A DNA stretch of 64,000 nt from Apium graveolens (GCF_009905375.1 NC_133657.1:41473853-41537852), one strand, 5' to 3'. Numbered from the stretch's first letter, positions 9,984 through 21,726 are shown. Numbers and translations are program-made. Notes: generated by a model from the letters alone, not told the origin.

Positions 9984-12900
9984 ATGGCACCAAAGGATTT
10001 AATCATTGATGGAGCAAAGTTTGTTCCAAACAACTATGCTGCAATTCTTGATCATGCTGAAGCTCCATCTGAATTGCACTTTGTGCAAGATCTTCTTGCA
10101 CATAGTGAGGTTGGGTACGCCTTAACTCAGCCTGAATTATTTTCAAGTCAACAAGTTCTGAGGTTCTGGAGGACTGGAGTTTTTGATGATGGTGGTAACC
10201 GTGGAACTCCCAGTATTATCTTCCAAGTGGGTGATTCATCCTTTTTAGTCACTCCTGGTACAGTACGCAGGGCTTTACATCTTCCAGAGGATTGTACTTT
10301 CTCAGTTCCAGAGGACTCAGCCCTTCGGGAGTTAATGGCTGAATTGGGATATGAAAAGAGTCTGACGAAACTTGGACAGTTGAAACGGGCTAATATCAGA
10401 AGAGAATGGAGTTTCTTCTTTGATTGCATCACCAAAGCTTTTGGGAACAAATGTTCAAATTTTGATGCTATCCCAATTCTGAGTCAGCACATAGGGTATG
10501 CTATTATCCATCAAACTCATTTTGATTTTGCAACTGGAATAATTGGTTTTATTGGGGATAGGATAACAGAGGATCGAGATGTTGTTTATTTTGCTAGATT
10601 CTGTCAACTTATTTACACTTACTGTACTGATGAACCTCATTTAGTCAGCACTCAAACCCCACCTTTTAAGGTTGCAAAGAGGTACTTTAATGACCTGGTC
10701 AATGCTGATACTAAGAAGAAAATGGTTAGACCATTACAGATTCCTAAGTCTGTAAAATAGATCCTGGTAAATGCTGATCCTGATACCTATAGATCTGTTT
10801 ACTCTGATGTCCAACCACCTCCAACCACCCAAAATCCATCAACCTCAGTACCTACCTCTCATTCTACTCAACCTACCCTCAAAACTTATCTCAAATCCTA
10901 TCTCTCCACTTCACAGACTGCTCAACCTTCTTCTTCAGCACCTAATGTGAAGCCTACATCCTCTAAGCCAAAGAGAACAAAGACTGTTCCTCAAACACCT
11001 CAAAAGAGGAGGAGATTTACTTCGAGAGATGAATCAGATTCTGAGGAACAGATTCCTTCTTCAGAACCTGTGGTGGTTGAAGCTGAGAAAGCAACTTCTC
11101 AGAAGGATTCTGACATTGGGGGTTCTAGGCTTCTCAAGAGGCTTAGACGCATGATAGTTCCTGAAACTCCCAAGGAATCCAAATCAACAAGGAAGTACAA
11201 GAAACAGAGGGCATAAAGGCCAGTTTCTGATGATGAGGAGGAAGCAGCTAAGGAAGGGGATCAGGAATCTCTGATCTCACAAGACAAGGAATTTGCTCCA
11301 GTCACTTCTTCTCCATCAACTCCATCTCAGGAAGCTGTATCTGACAAGGCTAACTCACCATCTGTGTCTCTTGTTGATCCAGGCACAAGTGTTGAAATTG
11401 ATATTCAGAACTTGGTTGTGCCTGCAATTCTTTTCTTAGAAGCTCCAACAGCAAATAATCCTTCCACAACACCTGTTACTGATGCTGTTCAAACTCCAGA
11501 GTTATCAACAACACCTTCTCTGCATCAAGATGCTGATGATCAGATTTTAGGTGAGCATCAGGATATGGCTGTTGATCAGAACTTAGTATCAGATCAGCAA
11601 TTAGAGGATGCTGAAGCCTCCATTGCTACTCACACTGTTGTCTTATCAGAAGATACTGATTCTTTAAGTTCTGATGCTGCAAATGTTGGAGATACTGGTG
11701 AAGCTGCTACAACTGTAGATGCTGATGAAGCAGGTCCTTCAGGACATACTCCTCCACCGACTCTTCCTAAGTCTGAACTGGTAAAGGAGTTTGTTATCAG
11801 GGATGCACCAGTACCTTGGAGTGAAACTCCTGCAGGTCAGGAGTGGACTAAGGAATGGAACTCAGTTTCATGTGTTCTAAATGCTTTACATCTTGCTGAG
11901 CACTTGACTAAAGCTGATGAAATGTTAAATTCTGATGATTTTAAAACCCAGCTTAGAGTCACTGCATTGAGTACTAAACATCTACAAGGTCTTCATTCCA
12001 ATACTCATGCAGAGCTACACAAGATTCAGGAGAACTTTATCAAACAGGAACAAGTTTGGAAAATTGATAAGAAAAAGTTCTTCCAACCTACCATTGACAG
12101 GGTTGCTTATATTGAGAAAACTCAAGAGAAACAACAAGCTCAGATTGATCAAATTCTGACAAATCAAGCTTCTCAGCAATTGCAACTTACTGAAATCCAG
12201 ACCTCAGTGGAACTACTTATCTCTCTTTTATTGCCTGCTGATGCCAAAAAGGGGAGAAGGTAATTAAGTCCAAATGCAAAACCAACAAGACACTGCAAGG
12301 AAAGGATGATGGAAAAGATGACCAAGGAACCTCTGGTATGGGTAGTGGTCATAGTCAAGGTAGAAGGTTTACATCAAGACAAGCTAGTCACAGAACAAGT
12401 TCTGATACTGGGAAAAGAATAAGTTCTGCTGCTGGTAAAAGGATAAGTTCTGATGAACTTCTAGATCTTGATGAGGAAATGTCAAGACAGTTATTTCTTC
12501 AAGAAAATCCAGGGATGGACTTGGAAAGTTTAAAGGAAGAAGAAGCCAGACTTAAATCAGAGAAAGTCACATCTAAATCTGAAGCTTCTGGTAAAAAGTT
12601 ACTTCCAAAACCTAAAGGCATTGTGATCAAAGAAAGGATATATACTGAAGCAACTTTGGCTAGATCACAACCACAGATAGATCCAAGATCCAAGGGTAAA
12701 GAAAAGGTTGGTGAACCTATCAAGCCTTATGTACCTCCTGAGGAAGAAGAAATTACTGATGGAAAAGATGATCTTGCTCTGACTACAAGAAAAGTTCTTA
12801 AAACAACCTCTGACATGGCTCAAGTTGTTCAGAGTCAAGAAATTGTAAGTTCTGATATTCAGAAGAAGCAAGTAACCTCTGACAGTGCTCAAGTTAACTT

Positions 12901-13693
12901 GATATCAGAAAATAGATCAAAAACACTCCTACCAGGATTCACTAAAGCAAAACAGACTCAATCTTTGAAGACTACTGCAAGTGGTTTTGAAGCAAGAGTA
13001 GTTACTGGAAAGGAAGCTAGAGATAAAACTGGATTGGGAAGTGCTGATGAAAGAAGAGTACACAACACTACCAATGATCTAACTTCCTTGAGTGAACCAG
13101 GTATTGGAGCAACTCCTGAGAGATTGAATCAACTGGAATCCGTACAGATGGTTTACCATACCTACTTGAAAGAATACATCATGTTGTATTTCATGACAGA
13201 TGGTAGGGTTTATCATATAAGACAAAATGCCATTCCTTTGAAGTATTTTGAAGAATTGGAGCATGTACTTTTCTTACTTCAAGTGGATGACAGAATAACA
13301 GAGACTGCTGCAAACTACTTAAAAGAACAGATTCAGAGACAGAAAAGGCTTTATTCTGTTAAGTCTGACAGCATATATGTTCCAAAGTACAGAGATCACA
13401 GTGGTGATATTGTTGATATGAAGCCTAATACTGCACAGATCAGAACGTATCTTGGTATTAAGGGACTTGAATTCAATCTTGAGTCTGACAAAGCTTATGT
13501 CATAAGACTAGATCAGGAGTTAAGAAAAGCAAAGATTAATGATCTCAGAGCTGCAATCTTTCAAACTGGTGAAGATACTGCAGAGCTTAAAGGTATTAAA
13601 AGGAGAATGATTGATGAACTAAGATATGCTGAGAAATGTTTGTTGAAGAACTATCTCAGAACAACTCCTGACATCAGAGAGATCAGAAAATGA
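9984..13693 (+). pseudogene. Element A ORF3: about 1240-codon accessory gene, broken
   Basis: Starts MAPKDLIIDGAKF. The first 258 codons form a globular-looking block (REWSFFFDCITKAFGNKC, HIGYAIIHQTHFDFATGIIG). A Ser/Thr/Pro-rich stretch with basic, NLS-like clusters follows, then an acidic low-complexity region. A glutamine-rich coiled-coil-like segment lies near 12000-12200, and a charged C-terminal half ends PDIREIRK. Lesions are TAG at 10758, TAA at 11214 and a one-base deletion near 12255 relative to copy B. No transmembrane segment is obvious, so a classical envelope role is not supported although the position is that of SIRE env-like genes. The N-terminal block reminds me of the domain called 'putative plant transposon protein' (PF20167), an unverified recollection. 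Confidence 0.75.
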
Positions 13694-13890
13694 AGAAGCC
13701 AAGTCGAAGATCTACAACTGCTTAAATTCTGATATTTATACAGATTGAAGTTGTTATCAGAAGTTGAAATTGGTAAAAACTTTAAGGACTGTAAGTTGTA
13801 GTTATCTAGTCTATTTCTCATGCATTTGTACTTAATGTTTTTGACATCATCAAATATATGTTAAACTTGTATATTTTTTTAATTTACAAG

Positions 13891-13901
13891 TTGGGGGAGA
13901 T
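13891..13901 (+). other. Element A polypurine tract
   Basis: TTGGGGGAGAT directly precedes the 3' LTR. It is the plus-strand priming site, identical in copy B at 47182-47192. Confidence 0.85.
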
Positions 13902-14516
13902 TGTTAGATATATTTGATAATGTCATGGCTAATATGTTTTATGTTTAGCTTTCAGATCTTACGTGAACAGGATAAATCAGTACTTAACTGTTGATCAGTA
14001 CTTATACTGGAAGTCAGGACTTAAGGATATCAGTACTTATATTATCAGGAGATAATCATCAGAAGATAGATATCAGAACTTAAGTGTTGAAGGACAATCA
14101 GATAAGGACAGTAGCTGATTAAAGGAAAGAAGATCGAGATAAACATAAGAAGAGATATGCATGAAGAAGGAATTCCGTGAAGAATGGAATACTTGGAAGA
14201 AAAGATATCTGATTGATATATTTTAGGAAGCAGAATTATATTCCATATCAATTAGCGATTATCTTGTAACTGTGTAGTATATAAACACAGACATAGGGTT
14301 TACACTATAAGTGTTATCATTATTAGAAAAGATTATTCATTGTAACCCTAGCAGCTCTCGTGATATTTGTTCATCACTGAGAGGTAACAGTTCCATACTG
14401 TAACAGAGTTTATTGTTTCAATAAAGTTTGTTTTCTGTTACTTAAGTTCTTAAAGTTCGATTTGAGTGTACTATACACTGTATTCACCCCCTCTACAGTG
14501 TGTGTGTGACCTAACA
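13902..14516 (+). repeat. Element A 3' LTR
   Basis: 615 bp, TGTTAGAT...CCTAACA, aligning end to end with 1226-1840 with about ten differences. The second copy of the target duplication, ACATG, follows at 14517-14521. Confidence 0.95.
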
Positions 14517-14521
14517 ACATG

Positions 14522-15519
14522 AAAGACGATATTTCATCCCATGAAGATTAAGAAATTCTTTTAAAGAGCCATCAATATATTATGTACCATTATCGCATTG
14601 AAGAGTCTTGATGTTTCGTTCAAATTGTGTTTTTATCTGATTATGGAATGTTTAAAATAACAAGGCAACTTGTGATTTGGTTGCAATAGGGTAAGTCCAT
14701 AAGAATTTGCTGAAATCATAAAGAAATAATACATAATAACGATGGCCAGAGGAACTAGCAATGGGTGAAGTCCATAAATCACTATGAATGATATCAAATG
14801 GAAAAAGAGTAAATGACATAGAATCTTTAAATGGCAATTTGGAAAGTTTTCCAAGAGGACAAGATGAACAGAAAGATTGTTGAGTTTTATTATAAATAAT
14901 GAGTTTATTTTTGTAAAGAGAATGTAAAATAGAGGCTCTCGGATGTCCTAGCCGTCTATGCCATAAGTCAGGAGAGAATGTAGTAAAAATAGAGGAGATG
15001 GGAGGAATGACCCGATTGTTGGTAAAGATTGGATAAAAATCCCCCGAGCTGTCACACCTCATTATTTTGGTCCATGTCTGTAAACCATGCACATAAAATC
15101 CAAGCGGGTCAAACGCAACAGAAACCATGTTATCAGTGGTAAATTTACGAACTGATATGAGATTTTTAACTAGTTGAGGGGCATGTAAGACATTGTTTAG
15201 GGCAAGAGGAGGATGAGGTGGGGGTAAAGTAGTGTTTCCATGACCAACAATGGGAATTAAATTGCCATTACCAACAATAATTTGATGTTTAGAATTTCTT
15301 GAATTAAAATAGGGAGAAAGTGTACCTTATTCCGTCGTCATGTGAGACATGGCACCAGTGTCCATGTAGAAGTTGCCATCAGGTGGAGTGAGAGTCATGA
15401 TGTGCATGGCATGTTCAATGTCAGTAGGAGAATAGCCAGTCGAAGATGGGGCATAAGAAGCTGTATATGCCTGCTGAGGTCTGGGGCCTAAGACGCCTGA
15501 ACCGGGTTTAGAAGCATTT
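14522..15519 (-). pseudogene. D: protease, GAG-pre-integrase and N-terminal half of integrase
   Basis: Reading leftward from 15519, a Pro/Ser-rich end of gag leads to a copia protease motif MDTGAMSHMT near 15330-15360. After damaged sequence the GAG-pre-integrase motif follows (WHRRLGHPRASIL, CSSCPLGK), then the integrase core with HSDLWTSP and CDNGT. At 14521 the frame meets element A; the remaining integrase resumes at 1220. Stops and at least one frameshift lie between the motifs. Confidence 0.85.
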
Positions 15520-15524
15520 GGTCG
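15520..15524. repeat. Target site duplication of element E (left copy)
   Basis: GGTCG directly precedes the TGTTGG start of E's 5' LTR and recurs at 29538-29542 directly after its 3' LTR. Confidence 0.92.
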
Positions 15525-15867
15525 TGTTGGAAAAATAATCATAAACTTGTTTTAATTGTTTTATTTGTTTAATTGTTTTAAATAAATTGTTTTGTTTATT
15601 TGTAATAGTCAGGCATCAGTTAGATCATTGAGCTGGTCTTTTGTATCGTGGAGTCAATGTAGGAACTGAAGGAAGAAGTCTCAGACGTGTAGTTGCATTA
15701 GGAGAGTTAGTTTTTAACGTGGCCCGTATTTTTAGCCACTCTAGTTGTTCACTTTCTATTTATCTGTATTACTTCTGCATTAAGAAAATAGAACAGTACG
15801 CTAGTTTTGTTCTCCCTTTTCAGGTTCATATTTTGTTTCCCTGTTATATATAAATAAAGGTTCTACA
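15525..15867 (+). repeat. Element E 5' LTR
   Basis: 343 bp, TGTTGG...TTCTACA. It differs from the 3' LTR by a 9-bp length difference near its start and scattered substitutions. AATAAAGG just before the end is a plausible polyadenylation signal. Confidence 0.93.
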
Positions 15868-15869
15868 CT

Positions 15870-15881
15870 TGGTATCAGAGC
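15870..15881 (+). other. Element E primer binding site
   Basis: TGGTATCAGAGC, complementary to initiator tRNA-Met, begins two bases after the LTR. Confidence 0.93.
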
Positions 15882-17589
15882 TATATGTTCTAGGGCTTGT
15901 GAGACTCTTATAAAAAATACACATATACATATATATATATGTATATATATTATCCTTCATATTCCATGGCATCAAATAACTTCAAAGGAGATCATTATAA
16001 TTCATGGGCTATCAAAATGAAATCATATTTGAAAGCTATGAGTTTGTGGGAAGCAATTGAGAGTGATGTTGAGCCAATCCCTCTTCCACAAAATCCAACA
16101 GCAGCTCAAATCAAAAAACGTGATGAAGAAGTGGCAAGAGAAGCAAAGGCACTTTCATGTCTACATTCGGCTGTGTCGGAAGAGATCTTTACAACTATTA
16201 TGGGTTGTGATACTCCTAAAGAAGCATGGACAAAAATTAAGGAAGAATTTGAAGGCAACAAACAAACCAAACTGATGCAAATTCTGAACCTCAAGAGAGA
16301 GTTTGAGATGATGAGAATGAAAAGTAATGAAGGCGTCAAGGAATATGGGGGTAGGTTGATTTTCATCGTTAACCAAATCAAATTACTTGGTGGAGACTTC
16401 TCAAGTCAAAGAGTTGTGGACAAACTTTTAGTGACTTTTCCCGAGAAGTATGAAACTAAAATTTCCTCACTAGAAGATACTAAAGATCTCTCGAAATTAA
16501 CTATTTTAGAATTGATCAATTCACTTCACGACGTGGACCAAAGGAGATCAATGAGGGAGGAAGAAATTGGAGGAAAAAATGAGGGACTCCTATTAGCTAA
16601 AGCTTCATCTTCAAAAGGCACAGGCAACAAAGTTCAATGCAACCATTATCATAAAATGGATCATGAAGAAAAAGGCTGCTTGTAACGACCGAGAAATTAC
16701 GCTTGTATTATATTATAATAATGCTAAATTATGTGTATTATTATGTGATTAAATGTGTTAAGTCGTTAAACCCTAACTGATATGTGTTATGTGTTGGTTG
16801 TTTTGATCCAAACGTGTATGGATATTTATTGAGCGTTTTATCGTCAGTTATATATATTATATTAAAACATGTACAGCTCAAAACTATGTTTTAAAAGCCC
16901 ATATTTTAAACAAAATCATTGGCTCTATTTTATTAAAAATGCCCTATACCATATCGCTATTCTGAACCCCTAGACGTTTTACAAATTGACCTTTTTCGCG
17001 AAAAACAACTTTTCCGGACCCCTTCGGGTACCAAAAACCCCACAAAAATTATATTTTTATTTTTATATGATCATGAAATTATCATATATCATTTTTCTTT
17101 ATATTTTTGTAATTTTAACAATTTTTGGGAATTTTTAGGATTTATTTTGTATTTATTGGATAATTTTAAAAATTCAATATTAATACCCAAAAATTATAAA
17201 AATTGGGGCCAAATATTTTTATTAGGAGTGTAATTAGACTCTTAATTTTACTTAGGGGTATTATTTTCATAAATATAAATACCTGAATTATTATTAATTA
17301 AATCAGTTAATTATACTTAAAATCAGAAAATAAAAAGAAAATCAGAAAAGGGAATTAGGGTTAGGGTTTTGTGAAGAACAGCAGCAGAATCAATCGTGAA
17401 TTTGAAGGTGATTTCGGGGTCCAAATCGTTCATGTAAGTAGTCAAATTGAAGCTGGTGATTCGTAGTTTATGATTATGTAACCGTTTTTGTTGTTTGATT
17501 TCTTGATTTTTGATTTGTATTTTCAGGTTTAATTCTCGAATTCGGGTTTGATTTTTCTGATTGTTGTTTGATGATTTCGTTACCACGAG

Positions 17590-17935
17590 CGTTTAGATCG
17601 TCGATTATGGAGTCGATTGACACCGGGTTTGAGTCTGTTGGTGTTGTTTTTGGTATCGCCGGAGAACCACCGTCGATGGCGGCTGTTCTTGTGGTTGCGG
17701 CGTCGGGACGTCGAAACGAAGAAAGAGGTGGACGAGGGGAGATGTTGGGCTTGATTATCGAACAAAAACGCAGCCGAACGAGCCTGGAATCGTGTTGGTT
17801 GCCCTTCGTTTGGTTCGCCGGAAATTTCCGCCGGTGTCGGATTCTGGGTGCAGGGCGGTGTTCTTCCCGACCCGATTGGGTTGGGGACGACCCGGTTTGC
17901 AACCCGGTTTCGACCCGGGTTTGATCCTAAAAGCC
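17590..17935. other. GC-rich block inside F 5' LTR
   Basis: A GC-rich island of about 350 bp in an otherwise AT-rich LTR, repeated at 26206-26552 in the 3' LTR. It is open on both strands (118 codons forward, 142 codons reverse), as expected by chance from low AT content. It may be the promoter-proximal or leader part of the LTR. No known protein motif is visible. Confidence 0.5.
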
Positions 17936-17949
17936 CAACCCCTGTTCCT

Positions 17950-18750
17950 GTTTTTGTGTTTCTGATTAAATTATTTATTTATTTATATTTTAGTAATTAA
18001 AAATCAGTTTTAATAATTCTAAAAATTAATTAAAAATTAGTTTTTAATTCTGAAAAATAGTATTAATAATTTCTGAATTATTTTATTAAATTATAAATTC
18101 GAATTTATTTATTTAATTAATTATTTAATTATTTATCTAATTATTTATTAATTATCTAATTAATTAATAATTGGGTAATTAATTAATAATTAGGTAATTA
18201 ATTAATAAATAAAGATTAGAAATAATTAAGTAATATGATTAATAATCTAATAATTAGTTAATAATGCGAATAATGATTCGATAATTAGAATTATTATTCG
18301 AGCGTTAGTTATTCGAATAATATTGTGGTAATTATTCGTATCGTATAACTAGTTATCGGTAATTGTCTGTTTAACGAATCGTACGAGTAGCAATAATAAT
18401 AGAATAGTTCGATAATTATGTGGGAATTGCGAGTAGCTCGTAGTTATATGAGTGATTAATCGTTAAGTTGGTTTATAATTCGAGTAATTCGTAGTTATTC
18501 GATAAATAGCGTATCGGTTAATTAAATCGATTGATTATTTGTAAATAATCGATCTGATCGAATAAGTAATAATAATTTGTAATAAATAATAATAATTCCT
18601 AATAATTAGGGATTAATTATTTTAAAATATAATAATTATTAATTATTATTTTAAAATATAATTAAAGATTGTTTAATTATAATTAATTATTTATAATTAA
18701 TTATTAATTAATTAAATCTTGTTTAATTCATAATAATTCAACCGTTAGTC
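17950..18750. repeat. AT-rich low-complexity block in F 5' LTR
   Basis: Built from overlapping TTAATTAA, AATAATTA and ATTCGATAAT-like words, with many short palindromes. The same block is in the 3' LTR at about 26570-27350. No gene is present. Confidence 0.7.
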
Positions 18751-20014
18751 CGATTTGAGCGAAACGAAGACCCCTAGACTCAGAAAAATGAGACGAATCC
18801 AATAAAAATAGTTGTAAGTTATAATTTCTTCCGAAAAGAGAATGGTTTGGTGATAATTGATAGTTCGTAGGTCCTAGTAGGGGTATAATTGAGCCGAATA
18901 AATCCCGAAAAATTATAATAAAATCATATAAGACTAGTAATGCAGATATGAGTCCAGAATTGATTCTAAAAATAATTATAAGTCTAGAAATTGATTATGT
19001 GTTTTATGTGCTACGTGCTTTACGTGATTATGTGAATAGATGTGTTATATAAATGTATGTGTATATATGCGAGTCAGATAGAAACGCATGGGTAGACCGA
19101 TAAGGTTGCGTGTTATCAATTCAAGATACACGTATATAGTAAGTTATCTAAACGCCTATCTTTCCATGATTTGTTCAGTGTTAGCAAGGCAGAGCAAGCT
19201 AGGGTCAGAAGGCGGTGAGTTAAACCAGGTTAAGTACGCGCAAGGCAAGTTTTTTCCCCTATTCTAAATTCAGAATAGTGATTTATATTTCTTTTCTATC
19301 GTATCAGTTCTCTTTGATAATCATTGTTCATATACACTGTTATCCAATTATTATTTCTTGTTTCCAATTTTATTTCAATTCTTGATTCACCCAATTTATT
19401 GAATTCCCTGTTCATATTTCAATTCCTTTACCCTTGTTACATATACTCTAGTATATCCTGGTGTTGGGATATATCAATAGCATTCCGATTGTTCCGGATG
19501 CTAAGCCTTGGACTGGATGGTTACTATACGGGCTGGGTTTTACCCAGACCATTATTTAATAGGCCGTAGTTACCTGAGTACTCCTTATGTTGGTTGGGTC
19601 TATGCAGTTGGGTATAGATCCGCACTATATTCTGACTGATCAGCAGGTTATAGTGCATATGTTGGTTCTTGTTTCCAGTCTTGTTCATTTGGTACTCGCC
19701 AGCATTGGCAAATTACTATCCTATACAGATTCAGATGGTTGTTCCAACCCGCAGCTTATTGGTTCACTTATTTCTCTTTCTTTATACTATATATATTGTT
19801 GCAGGCTTGTTGGGCAATTTTGGCTCATCCCTTTTTATTGTTATTCCTATTGTTTTACAGTTAAGGTAGAGAATGAAACCCATCAGGACCCGCATAGTCA
19901 AGAAGCGAGTCAAGCAGCGGGACCCTCTTATACCAAGAGTGTTCCTTCCTATTCCCAAAGAGAGCTTTGAATTGCCAGATCAGGTGTAGCAGGATAAGTA
20001 GCAATGTTGGGTTG

Positions 20015-20073
20015 AATAAAAGTCTTGTATAGTTTGAATAAAAGTTGTGTAGTGAGATTGTAGATAGAATAAA
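20015..20073 (+). terminator. Three AATAAA signals near the end of F 5' LTR
   Basis: AATAAA at 20015, 20037 and 20068, spaced 22 and 31 bp, within a T/G-rich context. This is the arrangement expected for 3'-end formation in the R region. The corresponding signals occur in the 3' LTR near 28632-28690. Confidence 0.5.
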
Positions 20074-20292
20074 GTTTTGTAACAAAGAGAGTTCTTGAGA
20101 CAGGTTTTATTTAGTTGGGTTTGTAACAAAGTGTAGTATGTGATTCTTGTTTTCAACTCAGACATTAAAAGATCCTGAGTAGTGATAGTTCGGGATAATT
20201 ATTATATTTATATTCCGTTTGTGCAGGTTTAGTTGGTAATTGTTGTTAATAACGCCCCAAATCTATACCCCGGATTTGGAGGGTGTTATAGT

Positions 20293-20304
20293 TGGCATCA
20301 GAGC
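20293..20304 (+). other. Element F primer binding site
   Basis: TGGCATCAGAGC begins two bases after the LTR. It differs from the standard iMet complement by one transition (C for T), which still allows pairing through a wobble. Confidence 0.85.
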
Positions 20305-20470
20305 TTAGGTTTGACCTTTGAAAGCAAGAACGTTAAGGCTAAGATAAGATAGGAAAATGAGATAGGATAGAAGTAAGAGTGTTAGGATTGTTTGTTTATG
20401 TGTTTAGAAGTTATGAGTTTTAGGAATTGTGATTTGATTGTTTTTGTGTTATTATTTTTATGTATATTAG

Positions 20471-21286
20471 ATGGCTTCTTTATCATCGTCTACGGAGAGG
20501 ACCGAGACAGATCCAGTGGATGCACCGGTATTAGCCCCAGTGTCAGAGCAGATCTTACCTCTATTGCCACTACCTCCACCATTGCCACATGAGCCAGCAC
20601 CAGAGATACCACTTCCCCCAGAGGTACCAGGTTTTGCATATTATTTTCCATATTTTGAGCCAGAGATACCAGATTTTCCACCTTTAGAGTTTCCGATGTT
20701 CGATATTCCTGACATGGTTGATCTTCCGCAGTGGGAGGATTTAGAGCCTCAGATTCCTATGCCACCAGTCGAGATTCCGGAGATGCCACAGATGGAGCCA
20801 GAGGCAGAGCCGCCAGTGTATGCACCTATGGAGCAGCCTGTCTTATTCCCTGCCCTATTAGCCATTTATGCACCTGTTCCGGGAGTTTATCAGTTTCCTC
20901 AGCCAGAGTTTATGGATGAGATCGTGGTAGATGGACCATTACCTTCTCGAGGTTCCAGCACTGATCTTCGTGAGCATCATACAGTGACTTACCAGCGCTT
21001 TCAGGCGGAGAGGGAGGAGAGGATTAGATGGCAGAACCAGTATAGAGAGATCATTGGATTGTATGAGACGCAGGCAGATGGTCCTGTCAGAGCATTACGA
21101 CCAGATTATATACTGAGAGAGAGACTACATCAGATCCACCGGATTAGTTCTCAGCAGCTTACTGATTTGAGACACCAGGATCTTAGTGTGGAGACAGTAT
21201 ATCGCAGAGCATTAGGACTTACCGAGGCAGTGCTAGAGGCATTGCAGGAGGAGTTGTGCCACGTGCCACCAGGATTTGGAGACTAG
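20471..21286 (+). CDS. Element F extra ORF before gag: 271-residue proline-rich protein, unknown
   Basis: A clean ORF between primer site and gag, in a position where chromoviruses normally have only leader. It starts MASLSSSTERTETDPVD. The N-terminal 150 residues are very rich in Pro, Glu and aromatic residues (PEVPGFAYYFPYFEPEIPDF). The C-terminal 110 residues are charged and helical-looking (RFQAEREERIRWQNQYREI, DLRHQDLSVETVYRRALGL). No zinc knuckle, protease motif or membrane segment is visible. The sequence TGTATATTAG just before the ATG resembles a splice acceptor. I do not recognise it. Confidence 0.65.
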   Translation: MASLSSSTERTETDPVDAPVLAPVSEQILPLLPLPPPLPHEPAPEIPLPPEVPGFAYYFPYFEPEIPDFPPLEFPMFDIPDMVDLPQWEDLEPQIPMPPVEIPEMPQMEPEAEPPVYAPMEQPVLFPALLAIYAPVPGVYQFPQPEFMDEIVVDGPLPSRGSSTDLREHHTVTYQRFQAEREERIRWQNQYREIIGLYETQADGPVRALRPDYILRERLHQIHRISSQQLTDLRHQDLSVETVYRRALGLTEAVLEALQEELCHVPPGFGD

Positions 21287-21726
21287 CAGATCGATGAGTG
21301 TGGTATTATGTATATTTTGTAGATAGAGGCAGCATAATATTGTATGACTAGTTTGTATGAGTATAGTTACTGACTTTGACTGATAGTGGTAGTAGCAGTA
21401 TGACTGTTATATCATAGGTTTTTGTATCAAGCACTGACACCTGCAGCTGGTGTTCTACCTATATATATATATGAGATGATCTTTTGCACGTTTTCTTTAT
21501 TTTATTTCCAGTTATTTAAGCATTTACATTTATTTCAGTACCATTGCATATTTACAAATGTTGTTTTATTTACAATCATGTTGTACCCTTATGTTTAAAA
21601 AAAAACATCATACTGTTTTATTTATTCAGTTATTTAATAAGCTGTTTTATTTTCCCAAATCGACTGTTTTAATATATGTTTAATATACTGTTATTAAAGA
21701 AGACCCATTGTTTATTTACCAGAAAG
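21287..21726 (+). other. Spacer between extra ORF and gag of element F
   Basis: 440 bp, AT-rich, without ORF. It contains a TATATATATA stretch near 21462 and several TTTATTT runs. No specific signal can be assigned. Confidence 0.5.

Larger units (their letters stand above)
1226..14516 (+). mobile_element. Element A: 13.3-kb SIRE-like Ty1/copia retrotransposon
   Basis: A complete element with 615-bp LTRs, a tRNA-iMet primer site, gag (one nonsense codon), an open pol, a 91-codon ORF2, a long ORF3 (broken), a polypurine tract and a perfect 5-bp target duplication. The order PR-IN-RT-RNaseH in pol defines copia. The large size, long gag and extra coding region downstream of pol fit the SIRE/Maximus lineage, where an envelope-like gene is often found in that position. 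It landed inside the integrase gene of element D. The two LTRs differ at about ten positions by eye, so insertion is fairly recent. A second copy of the family is at 46570-59923. Confidence 0.93.
16681..20290 (+). repeat. Element F 5' LTR (3.6 kb)
   Basis: Starts TGTAACGACC and ends GGTGTTATA, so the usual CA terminus is TA in both copies. Internally it has a GC-rich block at about 17590-17935, a long AT-rich block at about 17950-18750 built of TTAATTAA-type words, and a transcribed-looking end. Three AATAAA motifs (20015, 20037, 20068) lie in the last 280 bp and are likely polyadenylation signals. ORFs inside the LTR are present on both strands but show no recognisable protein. Confidence 0.93.

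Noticed and set aside
9984..13693. Calling ORF3 a retroviral-type envelope gene
   Set aside because: Only the position fits. I see no signal peptide, membrane anchor, glycosylation cluster pattern or cleavage site, so the label would be a guess.
17474..17924. Overlapping ORFs of 118 (+) and 142 (-) codons inside the F LTR as protein genes
   Set aside because: Both lie in a GC-rich part of an LTR, show no domain, and mirror each other as expected from low stop density. The repeat at 26090-26540 is the other LTR, not independent conservation.
19324..19970. ORFs rich in Leu/Phe/Tyr near the end of the F LTR (81 and 127 codons, also at 27941-28587)
   Set aside because: T-rich non-coding LTR sequence gives hydrophobic translations by chance; no signal peptide logic or start context.
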